A DNA stretch of 64,000 nucleotides from Chloroflexi bacterium 54-19 (GCA_001898225.1 MKTJ01000036.1:218893-282892), one strand, 5' to 3'; counted from the stretch's first letter, positions 28,094 to 38,375 are shown. The notes: generated by a model from the letters alone, not told the origin. Numbers and translations are program-made.

Positions 28094-28993
28094 ATGTACG
28101 CGCTTACCGGGGCCAGCGGACAGCTTGGCCGCCTGACAATTACAAATCTGCTTACTAAAATCCCTGCCAACCAGATAATTGCTACCACCCGCAGTCCTGA
28201 GAAACTGGCCGAATTCGCCGCCCAGGGGGTTATTGTGCGTCCCGCCGACCTGAACGACCCGGCCACGCTTGAGCCCGCTTTCGATGGTGTCACGCGGCTA
28301 CTCATTATCAGTACATCCGAATTTGGGAAACAGACGGTCCAGAACCGGGCCGCCATTGAGGCCGGTTTGAGGGCCGGAGCTTCGCACCTGTTTTACACGT
28401 CGGTCCCACAAGCCGATTCGGATTTATCCCACTGGCTGTTAAAAGAACACGCCGAAACCGAAAACCTGTTGAGAGATTCGGGGGTAGCCTGGACGGCCTT
28501 AAGAAATAACGCCTATACAAATTTGTTACCGGGAATTTTGAAGTCTTTAATTGACCGAAACAAACTATACGTCTTAGGTGGCGACTCCAGGCCCGGCTGG
28601 ATTAGCCGGGAGGATTGCGCCAGGGTCGCGGCGGCAGCTTTAATTGGCGGTAACCACCCGACCGGGCCACTTGAAGTTACCGGCCCGGAGGCACTCGGTC
28701 TTGCGGGGTTAACCGGGCGGCTGTCAGACCTACTGAGAGAAGAAATCACCGTCCAGGTGGTGAGCGGGGAGGAATTGGTAACTCGTTTGAAAGCCAAAAA
28801 CCTGCCGGAAGTGGCGGCCTACAGCCTGGTGAGAATAGTCGACTGGCTGGTCAACGGCAATTTCAGTGGGCCTACCGACGTGGTGGAGCGGATTGCCGGG
28901 GTTAAACCGGCCCCAGTTGACGAATTCCTTAAAGAGTTTGCCGGGTCAAAAGACACGGAAGCTTTTGTACCGGGGGCCGGTAAAGCCTCTTAA
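28094..28993 (+). CDS. NmrA/YtfG-like NAD(P)H-binding oxidoreductase
   Basis: MYALTGASGQLGRLTITNLLTKIPANQIIATTRSPEKLAEFAAQGVIVRPADLNDP; divergent from hxlR. Confidence 0.9.
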   Translation: MYALTGASGQLGRLTITNLLTKIPANQIIATTRSPEKLAEFAAQGVIVRPADLNDPATLEPAFDGVTRLLIISTSEFGKQTVQNRAAIEAGLRAGASHLFYTSVPQADSDLSHWLLKEHAETENLLRDSGVAWTALRNNAYTNLLPGILKSLIDRNKLYVLGGDSRPGWISREDCARVAAAALIGGNHPTGPLEVTGPEALGLAGLTGRLSDLLREEITVQVVSGEELVTRLKAKNLPEVAAYSLVRIVDWLVNGNFSGPTDVVERIAGVKPAPVDEFLKEFAGSKDTEAFVPGAGKAS

Positions 28994-29002
28994 TCAAAAA
29001 CT

Positions 29003-29034
29003 AAAAGGCCGCCTCGTGTGAAGCGGCCTCTTTT
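29003..29034. terminator. Bidirectional hairpin terminator
   Basis: AGGCCGC-ctcgtgtgaa-GCGGCCT with A tract upstream and T tract downstream, between convergent genes. Confidence 0.8.
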
Positions 29035-29046
29035 ATTTCGCAGGAG

Positions 29047-30153
29047 TTAATCCAGGATACCGGCGGGTAAACCGAGCGGCAACGGGGCCGGGCGGTCCAC
29101 CTGGCTGGTTAAGTGGATATGTTTCTCCTCTTTGGAGGCTTCCAGGATAGATACCATTGTATCCAACACGTGGAAAGCCAGGTCGCCACTGGCCCGGTGC
29201 TTCCGGCCCGACTGGATGGCATAGGCCATATCGGCCACACCCAGGCCGCGACTGTTAGCCGGGTAGTTGTGGCTTAACGGAATCTCGTACCAGGTGTCGG
29301 ACCCAGCCCGGCGCAGTTTCACCGGCCCGCCAAAAGTATTAGGGTCCGGGACCGCCAGGGTACCTTCGGTGCCGTAAATTTCAATCGGCGGCAGATTGTG
29401 TGACCAGACATCGAAACTGGTGTTCAGGTTCGCGACGATTCCGCCTTCAAAATCGAGCACCCCGGCCACGTGGGTAGGAGTGTTGACCTGGATTTTGGTG
29501 CCGAACTTGGGCTGGCTACCGATGGTCCGTTCGACCCGTACGGCCTGGGCCGAGCCTGTAACCCGGTTGATAGGTCCAAGCAGGTTGACCAGGGCTGTCA
29601 GGTAGTAGGGGCCCATATCAAAGAGCGGTCCCGCGCCTGGCTGGAAGAAGAATTCCGGGTCCGGGTGCCATCTTTCAGGACCGGCGCTCAGCATGAAGGC
29701 ATTGGCGGCCAGGGGCTGACCAATCCAACCATCATCAATTAGCTTGCGGCAGGTCTGGAGACCGGCACCCAGGAAGGTATCCGGGGCGCAACCAACTCGC
29801 AAACCTTTTTCCGCCGCCAACTTCAACATTTTTGCGGCATCGTCGCGGTTAACCGCCAGCGGCTTCTCGCTGTAGACCGATTTCCCGGCTTCCAGGGCGG
29901 CCAGGCTGACCTGGGCGTGGACGGCAGGAATGGTCAGGTTGATAACAATGTCTACAGCGGGGTCGGCCAGCAGTTCGTCAACTGAGCAGGCTTTGGGCAC
30001 GCCATACTGCTCGGCCCTGGCTTTGGCCCGAGCCATATCAATGTCGGCGATGGCGGCAATTTCGAGAATACTGAACTTCTGGGGCGATTCCAGGTAAATC
30101 CCACTGATGTTCCCGGCCCCAATTATCCCTATACGGGCTTTTTTCGTAGCCAT
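29047..30153 (-). CDS. Gfo/Idh/MocA family oxidoreductase
   Basis: ARIGIIGAGNISGIYLESPQKFSILEIAAIADID...SLAALEAGKSVYSEKPLAVNRDDAAKML. Confidence 0.93.
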   Translation of the reverse strand: MATKKARIGIIGAGNISGIYLESPQKFSILEIAAIADIDMARAKARAEQYGVPKACSVDELLADPAVDIVINLTIPAVHAQVSLAALEAGKSVYSEKPLAVNRDDAAKMLKLAAEKGLRVGCAPDTFLGAGLQTCRKLIDDGWIGQPLAANAFMLSAGPERWHPDPEFFFQPGAGPLFDMGPYYLTALVNLLGPINRVTGSAQAVRVERTIGSQPKFGTKIQVNTPTHVAGVLDFEGGIVANLNTSFDVWSHNLPPIEIYGTEGTLAVPDPNTFGGPVKLRRAGSDTWYEIPLSHNYPANSRGLGVADMAYAIQSGRKHRASGDLAFHVLDTMVSILEASKEEKHIHLTSQVDRPAPLPLGLPAGILD

Positions 30154-30202
30154 TATGAGTATCTCATTCCCTTTCTCTTAAACAATCTCAAATCCAACCG
30201 GA

Positions 30203-30862
30203 TTATTTACTGGCCCAGAGCATGCCGCGCCGCATAATTTCGCGGGCTTCCGGCACGTCGAAGTCTAACCGGACGTGGCCGAGCGAGGTATAAAAGACCC
30301 GGCCCTTGCCCCACTTGCGCTTCCAGGCTACGGGCATTACGGTGCCGTCAATCCAGTAGGCGTGGTCGCCGTTAAAAGTGGTCGTCGCCAGGACTTCGTT
30401 GGAAGGGTCAACGTGCATATAATATTGCTCCGAGTGCATGTTGAAGTCCTGCAACCCCTCCATAACCGGGTCGTCCGTACGGATGATGTTTACCCGGTAG
30501 TCAATGACGTTACCGGGGTGTGCGACCCACTGCCCGCCAACCATAAACTGGTACTCGGTATTGTTACGGAACGAGTCACCCATACAGCCGTGCCAGCCCG
30601 CGATTCCTGCCCCGTTCTTGACTGCTTCGAGCAAGCCTTTTTCCTGGGCGTTGGTTATTGTGCCCATGGTCCAGATAGGTACAATCAGGTCGTACTCGCC
30701 CATTTTAGCGGTATCGGTATAAATGTCGAGCGTATCGAAGATGTCCACCGAGAACCCGGCATCCTCCAACAGCGGGGCAAAAAGCTCGGTCTCTTTTTTA
30801 GGTTCGTGACCTTCCCAACCGCCCCAAACCATCAGGGCCTTTTTCTTTATCGAGGTATCCAA
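30203..30862 (-). CDS. ThuA domain-containing protein
   Basis: [83 protein letters not shown]. Confidence 0.92.
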   Translation of the reverse strand: MDTSIKKKALMVWGGWEGHEPKKETELFAPLLEDAGFSVDIFDTLDIYTDTAKMGEYDLIVPIWTMGTITNAQEKGLLEAVKNGAGIAGWHGCMGDSFRNNTEYQFMVGGQWVAHPGNVIDYRVNIIRTDDPVMEGLQDFNMHSEQYYMHVDPSNEVLATTTFNGDHAYWIDGTVMPVAWKRKWGKGRVFYTSLGHVRLDFDVPEAREIMRRGMLWASK

Positions 30863-30885
30863 AAAATTTCTCCTATTTTAGGACT

Positions 30886-32037
30886 TTAAGAAGCGAAGTC
30901 CACCCAGATGCTACCCTTTTGCGAACTTTCGACCACCTTGGTAATAAATTGTAAACCGCGTAAACCATCGTAGACGGTCGGATAACCGCCCTGTAATGGC
31001 TGACCGGCCTGGGCCCGGCGAATATCGGCGATAGCCAGTTTGTAGATATTGGCAAAAGCTTCCAGGAAACCTTCGGGGTGGCCCGGCGGTATCCGCGCCA
31101 TGGCGTTGGACTCCTCGCTCATGTAGGGCTGGTTAGTCCGCCAGATTTGGATGGGCTGGCCCGGCGTCTTGATAACGAGGTCGTTGGGGTCCATCTGCCG
31201 CCATTCAAGACCGGCTTTAGTGCCATAAATCCGAATTGAAAACCTGTTTTCTTCCCCGGCGGCAATCTGGGAGCAGGTCAGAATGCCTTTCGCGCCGTTT
31301 TCCATTCTTAGCAAAATGTTGGCGTCGTCATCGAGGGCGCGGTTAGGGACGAAAGCGGTCAGGTCGGCACAGAGCGACCCAATTTTCAGCCCCGTGATGT
31401 ATTCGAGCAGGTTTTCGCCGTGAGTCCCGATGTCACCGATGCTGCCACCCAGGCCCGACCGGGCCGGGTCGGTCCGCCACTGGGCCTGTTTGTTGCCCTC
31501 TTGCTCCTGGGCGGTCATCAACCAGTCCTGGATATATTCGACCAGCACCTTGCGGATTTCGCCAAGCGCGCCCGACTGCACCAGGTAGCGAGCCTGGCGA
31601 ACGGTCGGATAACCGGTATAATTGTGGGTCAGGGCGAAGACCAGTTTGCGCTCCTCGACCAGTTTTACCAGGGCCTGGGCTTCTTCCAGGGTCAACGTCA
31701 TCGGTTTGTCGCAAACAACCGGGATATTGTTTTCCAGGAAAGCTTTGACCACCGGAAAATGCATGTGATTGGGGGTCGCCACGATGGCAAAATCAATACC
31801 GTCCGGGCGGGCAGCCTCGGCGGCGGCCATTTCCTGGTAGCTGTCGTAAGAACGGTCCAAAAACCAGGCGGCGGCGGAAGCTCTGGCGCGGTCGGGGTCG
31901 GAAGAAAGCGCCCCGGCCACTACTGTCGCCTGGCCGTCCAGTTCGGAGGCAATCCGGTGGACCTTACCGATAAAGGCCCCGGCCCCACCGCCGACTATCC
32001 CGGCCCGCAATCTTCTAGAAAACGGTTCTTGCGTCAT
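30886..32037 (-). CDS. Gfo/Idh/MocA family oxidoreductase
   Basis: [24 protein letters not shown]...[22 protein letters not shown]...[16 protein letters not shown]. Confidence 0.93.
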   Translation of the reverse strand: MTQEPFSRRLRAGIVGGGAGAFIGKVHRIASELDGQATVVAGALSSDPDRARASAAAWFLDRSYDSYQEMAAAEAARPDGIDFAIVATPNHMHFPVVKAFLENNIPVVCDKPMTLTLEEAQALVKLVEERKLVFALTHNYTGYPTVRQARYLVQSGALGEIRKVLVEYIQDWLMTAQEQEGNKQAQWRTDPARSGLGGSIGDIGTHGENLLEYITGLKIGSLCADLTAFVPNRALDDDANILLRMENGAKGILTCSQIAAGEENRFSIRIYGTKAGLEWRQMDPNDLVIKTPGQPIQIWRTNQPYMSEESNAMARIPPGHPEGFLEAFANIYKLAIADIRRAQAGQPLQGGYPTVYDGLRGLQFITKVVESSQKGSIWVDFAS

Positions 32038-32069
32038 AAAACCTCGTCTTCTTTGACTAAAATTTCTAA

Positions 32070-32816
32070 CTACAATTCCTGCAAAGCCTTGTAACTGTCC
32101 GTGATGTCGTCAAAAACGATGCGCGGGCGGTCCATTTCCACTACATAGTAGGCGGTGTTTGTGGTTTCGGCCTGGGCGTAAATTTCCTTCCAGGGCAAAA
32201 TCCCCTGCCCGACCGGCAAGTCCACCCGGTCTTCGGTCGCAGCCATGTCCTTCATATGAAGGAGGGGGAAGCGGCCCGGATACTGTTTCAAAAGACCGAG
32301 GGCATCGGCACCACCGGTAGTGGCCCAGTAGAGGTCGAGTTCGAGCTTGACCAGTTCCGGGTCAGTCTGGTTGATGAGGGTTTCGAAAAGAGAAGTGCCT
32401 TCTACCTTATCGAACTCGAAAGCGTGGTTGTGGTAGCCGAACTGCAAATTCTCGGCTTTGGCCTGTTCGCCCAACCGGTTCAGAGTCGCGGCAACTTCTT
32501 CCAGTTGGGCGCGGGTCTGGCGGCGGTCAGGGGCCAGGAATGGCACGATGGCGTACTCGCAGCCGAGGGCGTGCATGTCGGCAAAAGCCTGGGCGGGGTC
32601 TGACTCGAAAAGGGCGAACTGGACGTGGGCGCTTTTCGCTTTCAGGCCGTAGTTAGCCAGCCTCGTGTTGAGTTCGGAGGCGGTCAGCCCGTACAACCCG
32701 GCCAACTCGACGTTCCGGTAGCCAATCTCGGCTATCTTTTGAAGGGTGCCGTCCAGGTCTTGCCCGGCCTTTTCGCGGACGGTATACATTTGTAAAGAAA
32801 TTTTGTCGTTATCCAT
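32070..32816 (-). CDS. Sugar phosphate isomerase/epimerase (xylose isomerase-like TIM barrel)
   Basis: ISLQMYTVREKAGQDLDGTLQKIAEIGYRNVELAGLYG...FGYHNHAFEF...LLHMKDM. Confidence 0.92.
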   Translation of the reverse strand: MDNDKISLQMYTVREKAGQDLDGTLQKIAEIGYRNVELAGLYGLTASELNTRLANYGLKAKSAHVQFALFESDPAQAFADMHALGCEYAIVPFLAPDRRQTRAQLEEVAATLNRLGEQAKAENLQFGYHNHAFEFDKVEGTSLFETLINQTDPELVKLELDLYWATTGGADALGLLKQYPGRFPLLHMKDMAATEDRVDLPVGQGILPWKEIYAQAETTNTAYYVVEMDRPRIVFDDITDSYKALQEL

Positions 32817-32848
32817 TAGAAAATAGTCCTCTTCTTAAATCAGAAATC

Positions 32849-33032
32849 GTCGTTGAACGTTTGCCCGTAAAGGGCCCGTCAAACGTTGAACGTGTAAAAC
32901 CATTTTTAAATGGTCTGGTGCAAATTCAAAGTGTGGCGCAAGATAAAGGCGGCTTACTGCCCAGTTCGCTCCTGGCGGTAAGCCTGCCTGGTATCGAAAT
33001 TACGTTTTACGTTCAACGTTTAATGTTTTCGT
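32849..33032. repeat. Intergenic element bounded by inverted copies of an AAACGTTGAACG-type repeat, with internal hairpins
   Basis: Left end ...AAACGTTGAACGTGTAAAAC; right end reverse complement CGAAAACATTAAACGTTGAACGTAAAACGTA; internal GGCTTAC...GTAAGCC and CCATTTTTAAATGG. Confidence 0.7.
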
Positions 33033-34120
33033 TATACTAGCCCCAAAATCTTCCGGTTGGTCGCCTCGTCGGAAGCGCCACCCGCGAAATCGTCAAAGGC
33101 GTGGGTCGGCGGAGTGATGAGCATCTCTTTGATGAAGGCGGCTCCTTCACGAGCACCCTGCTCGGAGTCCTTCAAAACATCTTCCCATTCGAGGACCGCC
33201 CAGCCTTTGTAACCGTACTGGGTCAGCTTCGAGAAAATCTTTTTGAAATCAACCTGCCCATCACCCAGGCTGCGGAAGCGACCGGGCCGGTCCGCCCAGT
33301 CCTGGTAGCCCGCGTAGACCCCGGCGCGGGGCGAGGGGTTGAACTCGGCATCTTTGACGTGGAAGGCTTTGATGTAATCCTTGTAAACGTCGATGTAGCC
33401 AACATAGTCAAGTTGTTGCAGGACGAAATGGGAGGGGTCGTACAGGATGTTGACCCTGGGATGGTTGCCGGTGGCGGCCAGGAATCGCTCGAAAGTAATC
33501 CCGTCGTGCAAATCTTCGCCGGGGTGGATTTCAAAGGCGAGGTCTACACCGTACTCTTCCGCCGCGTTCAGGATGGGCTGCCAGCGCCGGGCGAGTTCCT
33601 TAAAGCCAAGTTCGACCAGGCCACCGGGCCGCTGGGGCCAGGGGTAGAAGGTGTGCCAGAGCAACGCGCCGGAAAAAGTCGGCATGACGGTCAGACCCAG
33701 GTTGTGAGACGCCTTTACAGCCAGAATCATCTGGTCAACGGCCCACTCGGTGCGCGCTTTGGGGTCGCCGTGGAGTTTGGCGGGGGCAAAGGCGTCAAAG
33801 AGAATATCGAAAGCCGGGTGGACCGCTACCAGTTGGCCGCGCAGGTGGGAGGCCAGTTCGGTAATCGCCAGGCCGTTGGTGCGGCCTTTGAGTTCGTCGC
33901 AGTAATCTTTTGACTCAGCAGCCTTTTCCAGGTCAATCAGGCTGGCCGCATCAACCGGAATCTGGACTCCGACAAAGCCAAGTGACTTGGCCCAGGCCGT
34001 TATATTTTCGAGGGTATCAAAGGGAGGTTCCGTTCCGGCATATTGGGCTAGAAACAACGCCGGTCCTTTTATTTGTGCCATCTTGCTCCTCTCCGTTGCA
34101 GGTGTTTCAGGACCAAACAC
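33032..34120 (-). CDS. Sugar phosphate isomerase/epimerase (xylose isomerase-like TIM barrel)
   Basis: LAFEIHPGEDLHDGITFERFLAATGNHPRVNILYDPSHFVLQQLDYVGYIDVYKDYIKAFHVKDAEF. First ATG may be further in (MAQIKGPALFLAQYAG). Confidence 0.9.
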   Translation of the reverse strand: MFGPETPATERSKMAQIKGPALFLAQYAGTEPPFDTLENITAWAKSLGFVGVQIPVDAASLIDLEKAAESKDYCDELKGRTNGLAITELASHLRGQLVAVHPAFDILFDAFAPAKLHGDPKARTEWAVDQMILAVKASHNLGLTVMPTFSGALLWHTFYPWPQRPGGLVELGFKELARRWQPILNAAEEYGVDLAFEIHPGEDLHDGITFERFLAATGNHPRVNILYDPSHFVLQQLDYVGYIDVYKDYIKAFHVKDAEFNPSPRAGVYAGYQDWADRPGRFRSLGDGQVDFKKIFSKLTQYGYKGWAVLEWEDVLKDSEQGAREGAAFIKEMLITPPTHAFDDFAGGASDEATNRKILGLV

Positions 34121-34232
34121 GGTCCTGGCTTTTAATCAATACCGTTCTATTTAAGCCCCGCGGTGCTATAATGTCTATAAATTATTTGCCCAAAAGTTGA
34201 CTTATCTGGCTATCATTTCAAAAGGGGCTTGA

Positions 34233-35042
34233 ATGGGAGAGAGAATTCAAGAAGTTTCAGTCCTGGGCGTTGGCTATTCGTTCCACACCAGGGGACATCA
34301 CACTATCCAGAGGGATGGCTTGAAAAATTATCTTATAAGGCTGCAAACCGAAGGTCAGGCCCAGCTTCTGGTCGACAACCAGCTCAAAACCCTGACGGCT
34401 GGGGACCTCATGATATACGCGCCGGGGCAACCCTACGAGCTTAAAGTCCTGCCTGTCACAAGGGACACACTAGCACAATCTGCCAGCGGCGATTACTATG
34501 TCTTTTGTGAGGGGCCCTGGATTGACGAATGGTGGAGGAAACAGCCGCGCAATTTCCCTTTTAGAATTACCCTCGATGAAGGTTTGCTATCTATCTGGCG
34601 TTTGTTGATTGCCGAAAAACGGCGGGTCTGGGACGAAATTGACGAGATTTCCGGCAACCACCTCCGCAGCCTGTGCCTGGCGCTCGACCGCCTGATTCTA
34701 ACCAGCAGCCAGGACTCCAGGGGCAACGCCGCGATTGCTTATAAGGTCAAGCATTTTATTGAGCAAAACGCCACGACCAATTTTTCCCTGGAAGAAGTAG
34801 CCGAGTACGCCGGGCTGAGTGTCTCGCGGATTGTCCATCTTTTCAAGGCAACTTTCGGCCAGACCATTATCGAATATGCCATTGATGTGCGGCTGGCGAT
34901 TGCCTCAGAGCGGATCAGGCTGACCAGTATGCCGCTCGAACAGGTCGCCGAGACGAGCGGGTTTCGCAACTACTGCTATTTCAGCCGGATTTTCCGGGCC
35001 CGGTACAAGGTTTCACCCCGCCAGTACCGTAACGCCGCTTAA
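34233..35042 (+). CDS. AraC-family transcriptional regulator
   Basis: Cupin-like N-terminus and C-terminal FSLEEVAEYAGLSVSRIVHLFKATFGQTIIEYAIDVRLAIASERIRLTSMPLEQVAETSGFRNYCYFSRIFRARYKVSPRQYR. Confidence 0.95.
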   Translation: MGERIQEVSVLGVGYSFHTRGHHTIQRDGLKNYLIRLQTEGQAQLLVDNQLKTLTAGDLMIYAPGQPYELKVLPVTRDTLAQSASGDYYVFCEGPWIDEWWRKQPRNFPFRITLDEGLLSIWRLLIAEKRRVWDEIDEISGNHLRSLCLALDRLILTSSQDSRGNAAIAYKVKHFIEQNATTNFSLEEVAEYAGLSVSRIVHLFKATFGQTIIEYAIDVRLAIASERIRLTSMPLEQVAETSGFRNYCYFSRIFRARYKVSPRQYRNAA

Positions 35043-36010
35043 CCAAGCAAGGCCCTAAACCGCTCCCGCAGAATAGCCTCGGCTTCCTCGCCAAGGCTGG
35101 CGACTACTTCGGCGGCAGGGCGGACCCGGTTGACCATTCCTACCGCTTCCCCGGCGTAAATATTGGCAACGTTATAATTTTTGGCGGTAACAGCCTGTTT
35201 TAACTCGGCCAGGGCCGCCTGGTCCTGCACCAGCGATTGTTCATGCCCATCCCAGCGGTCGGTAAAATCGTTGCGCAAGGCCCGGCCCGGCATGCTTTCC
35301 GGCCAGGGAAGGTTGTTCGCCCGGTCGTAAACCGAGGTCAGGATGGTATCGGTCTCCCTCGCAGCCAGGACGCGCTGGCGGGCCGCTTCGACGGCGTTGG
35401 TTTCGGGGCAGGCCAGAAAAGCCGTCCCCGACCAGATACCAGCGGCCCCCGCCGCCAGGACCGCCGCCACGCCGCGCCCGGAGGCTACCCCGCCGCTTGC
35501 CAGGACTGGCACCCGCACCGCTTCGAGGACCACCTGTAATAGCGGCAGGGTCGCAACCCTTTTGTTGGTATGGCCGCCCGCTTCGGTCCCCTGGGCTGCC
35601 ATAAGGTCCACCCCCGCCGCCTCGGCGGCCAGGGCGTCCTCGCGGCTGTGGACCTGGGTCGCCACCAGGATACCGGCTTCTTTCAAACGCCCAACATAAG
35701 GTGAAATATCCCCGGCGGAAATCGCTACCAGGAAAGGCCGGGCCGCCAGGGTCACTTCAAAAAGTTGGGGCTCGTTTTCGATAGCCCAACCCAACAGGCC
35801 AATCCCGAATTTTAGACCTGGCGCGTCCTGCCGGATAACCGCGACCTCACGCTCGATAAAGTCCGGGGTATTCCGCCCAACGCCGAGCATACCGAGGCCG
35901 CCCGCCTCGGAGACGGCTTTCGCCAGGCGGCCATGCGCGATATAAGCCATCGGGGCATTCAAGACCGGGTATTTCAAACCCCATTGTTCGGTCAGAATTG
36001 TTCGCAGCAC
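35039..36010 (-). CDS. Nitronate monooxygenase family protein
   Basis: YPVLNAPMAYIAHGRLAKAVSEAGGLGMLG, GVDLMAAQGTEAGGHTNKRVATLPLL, VPVLASGGVASGRGVAAVLAAGAAGIWSGTAFLA. Confidence 0.93.
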   Translation of the reverse strand: MLRTILTEQWGLKYPVLNAPMAYIAHGRLAKAVSEAGGLGMLGVGRNTPDFIEREVAVIRQDAPGLKFGIGLLGWAIENEPQLFEVTLAARPFLVAISAGDISPYVGRLKEAGILVATQVHSREDALAAEAAGVDLMAAQGTEAGGHTNKRVATLPLLQVVLEAVRVPVLASGGVASGRGVAAVLAAGAAGIWSGTAFLACPETNAVEAARQRVLAARETDTILTSVYDRANNLPWPESMPGRALRNDFTDRWDGHEQSLVQDQAALAELKQAVTAKNYNVANIYAGEAVGMVNRVRPAAEVVASLGEEAEAILRERFRALLG

Positions 36011-36146
36011 CCTTTCCCCTCCTTTTTAACTTTTTAGCCTTATGATTTTTCTTATCATTCTACAAAATCCTTTCTCCTGGCACATCCGTAGAGCGGCTTA
36101 AAAATTGGGTCTTTACAAAATTGTAAAATTGGATACAATATCCATC

Positions 36147-36860
36147 ATGGAGACAAAACAAGAGCTACAACAAGCAGAATTAAACGAATTAGTCCTGCCC
36201 GAATTGAAAAACTTCAAGACGACCCCGACCCTGGTCGCGGAGGCGCTCCGCAACGGCATCCTGAAGGGGGTCATCCGGTCGGGCCAGACCCTGCGCCAGG
36301 AAGAACTGGCCGCCACCTTTGGGGTGAGCCGGATTCCGGTGCGCGAGGCCTTTCGCCAGCTTGAGGCCGAAGGGTTGATAAAAATCTATCCCCACCGGGG
36401 CGCGGTCGTCAGCAGCCTGTCGGCTTTCGAGGTGCAGGAGCTTTTCGAAATCCGGGTGCCGCTCGAAACTACCGCTCTGCGCCTCGCGATACCCAACATG
36501 ACCGTCCTTGATTTGCAAAAAGCGGCCCGAATTCTCGACCTGGCCGACCGCGAGGAGGCCAGCGGTCGCTGGGGCGAATTGAACTGGGATTTTCACGCGT
36601 CCCTATATGCGCCCGCCGCCCGGCCTCGCCTGCTGGCGATGCTGGTCAACCTGGAACAAAACGTAGACCGCTATATGCGGCTGGTGCTGACCGGGCTGGA
36701 CTACCAGCAACATTCCCAGGCCGAACACCGCGAACTGCTGGCGGCCTGCCGGGACAAAGACATTGAAAAAGCCGTGGCCCTATTGACCGGGCATATCGAG
36801 GCCGCCGGGCAAAAACTGACTGCCTATTTGCGGCAATCCGAGGAACCGAAACCTGTTTAG
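36147..36860 (+). CDS. GntR-family (FadR/FCD-type) transcriptional regulator
   Basis: AEALRNGILKGVIRSGQTLRQEELAATFGVSRIPVREAFRQLEAEGLIKIYPHRGAVV; FCD-like C-terminus. Confidence 0.95.
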   Translation: METKQELQQAELNELVLPELKNFKTTPTLVAEALRNGILKGVIRSGQTLRQEELAATFGVSRIPVREAFRQLEAEGLIKIYPHRGAVVSSLSAFEVQELFEIRVPLETTALRLAIPNMTVLDLQKAARILDLADREEASGRWGELNWDFHASLYAPAARPRLLAMLVNLEQNVDRYMRLVLTGLDYQQHSQAEHRELLAACRDKDIEKAVALLTGHIEAAGQKLTAYLRQSEEPKPV

Positions 36861-36916
36861 ATTTATATATAGATTGGATTTTTAGCCCGGTAAGGGTAAA
36901 AGGAGCAGTTTGAACC

Positions 36917-38305
36917 ATGCTGACCGAAGAAGAAACCGCGCAAGACCCTGCAAAAGAAGAATTGTTTGAAGTCCACGACCCGGCTATCCTGGGCGCAGCC
37001 CGGACCCTGCTTGACAGTTGCAGCACGCCGGAGCAGATGCAGCAAGCCGTCCTCGATGCCGTCAAACGCAATGAGAAATGGCGCGGCCAGGAATGTATCA
37101 ACCTGCTGGCCCCGGAAGCACCGACCAGTCCGACCGTCCGCGCCCTGCTATCATCCGAGGTAGGCACACGCGCCGCCGAGGGACATATCGGCGCGGTCAA
37201 TCGCTGGTTCGCCGGAACAAAACACATTGACGAAATAGAGTCGCTTTGCGTCGAACTCCTTAAGAAGCTCTTTAAGGCCAACTACGCAGACCATCGTCTT
37301 TGCGCCAGCATGATTGGGAATATGGCCGTCTATACCGCCCTGACCGAACCGGGTGACGTAATCATGAGCCTGCCTCAACCGGTAGGAGGCCATTCCAGCA
37401 ACCGGCCCGACGGCCCGGCAGGGGTACGCGGCCTTAAAATCGTGGATATTCCCTTCGACCAGGACGAACTGGTGGTTGACCTCGAAACCTTCCGCAAGGT
37501 CGCCCCGCTGGTCCGGCCTAAGGTAGTGGCGCTGGGCGCTTCGATGACCCTCTTTCCTTTCCCGCTCAAGGAGATGAGCGAAATAGTGGCCGAGTGGGGC
37601 GGCAAACTCTTTTTTGATGGGGCGCACCAACTTGGCCTGGTGGCCGGGGGCCAGTTCCAGGACCCCCTGCGCGAAGGCGCTGCAGTCATGACAGGGTCGG
37701 CGGGCAAGACCTTTAGCGGACCCCAGAGCGGCGTGATGGTCTGGAACGACCCGGCCATTACCGAAGCGCTAACTACGGCGGTCTTCCCGGTGCTGGCTGC
37801 GACTCACCAGGTCAACCGGGTCGCGGCCCTGGCGGCTTCGGCGGCGGAACTGCTGGCTTACGGCCAGACTTACATGGCCCAAATCGTGACAAACGCCCGC
37901 GCCCTGGCCGCGGCCCTGGAAAAACGTGGTATACCGGTGCTGGCCGCGCATAAAGGCTATACCACCACTCACCAGGTTATTGCCAACGTGCGGCAGTTCG
38001 GCGGGGGCCTGGAAGTGGCCCATCACCTGGCGAAAGCCAACCTGATTACCAACAAAAACCTCATTCCCGGTGACTCCCCGGCGGACTGGGACAGGCCAGG
38101 CGGTTTGCGTATCGGCACCATCGAAATTACCCGGTTGGGTATGGGTCCGTCCGAGATGGAAACAATTGCCGGTTTCATGGCGCGTATCCTGGTAGAGAAA
38201 GAAGACCCGGCCCAGGTCGTGAAGGAAGTGGTCGAGTTCCGGGCGGCTTACCAGACCCTTTACTACTGTTTCGAAAACGGTCTGCCACCCAACCTCAAAG
38301 TCTGA
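36917..38305 (+). CDS. Divergent serine hydroxymethyltransferase-like PLP enzyme
   Basis: INLLAPEAPTSPTVRALLSS, GNMAVYTALTEPGDVIMS, FDGAHQLGLVAGGQFQDPLREGAAVMTGSAGKTFSGPQSGVMVWND (Schiff-base Lys region). Confidence 0.85.
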   Translation: MLTEEETAQDPAKEELFEVHDPAILGAARTLLDSCSTPEQMQQAVLDAVKRNEKWRGQECINLLAPEAPTSPTVRALLSSEVGTRAAEGHIGAVNRWFAGTKHIDEIESLCVELLKKLFKANYADHRLCASMIGNMAVYTALTEPGDVIMSLPQPVGGHSSNRPDGPAGVRGLKIVDIPFDQDELVVDLETFRKVAPLVRPKVVALGASMTLFPFPLKEMSEIVAEWGGKLFFDGAHQLGLVAGGQFQDPLREGAAVMTGSAGKTFSGPQSGVMVWNDPAITEALTTAVFPVLAATHQVNRVAALAASAAELLAYGQTYMAQIVTNARALAAALEKRGIPVLAAHKGYTTTHQVIANVRQFGGGLEVAHHLAKANLITNKNLIPGDSPADWDRPGGLRIGTIEITRLGMGPSEMETIAGFMARILVEKEDPAQVVKEVVEFRAAYQTLYYCFENGLPPNLKV

Positions 38306-38323
38306 AGACCGTCTCTTGCACAT

Positions 38324-38366
38324 AAAAAAGACCCAGGTTTCCAAGAAAGGAGCCTGGGTCTTTTTA
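38324..38366 (+). terminator. Rho-independent terminator
   Basis: AAAAAGACCCAGG-N15-CCTGGGTCTTTTT. Confidence 0.85.
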
Positions 38367-38375
38367 CTTAAAAAT

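Noticed and set aside
35039-35042. Overlapping convergent stop codons (TTAA)
   Set aside because: Common economy of convergent genes; no further signal.
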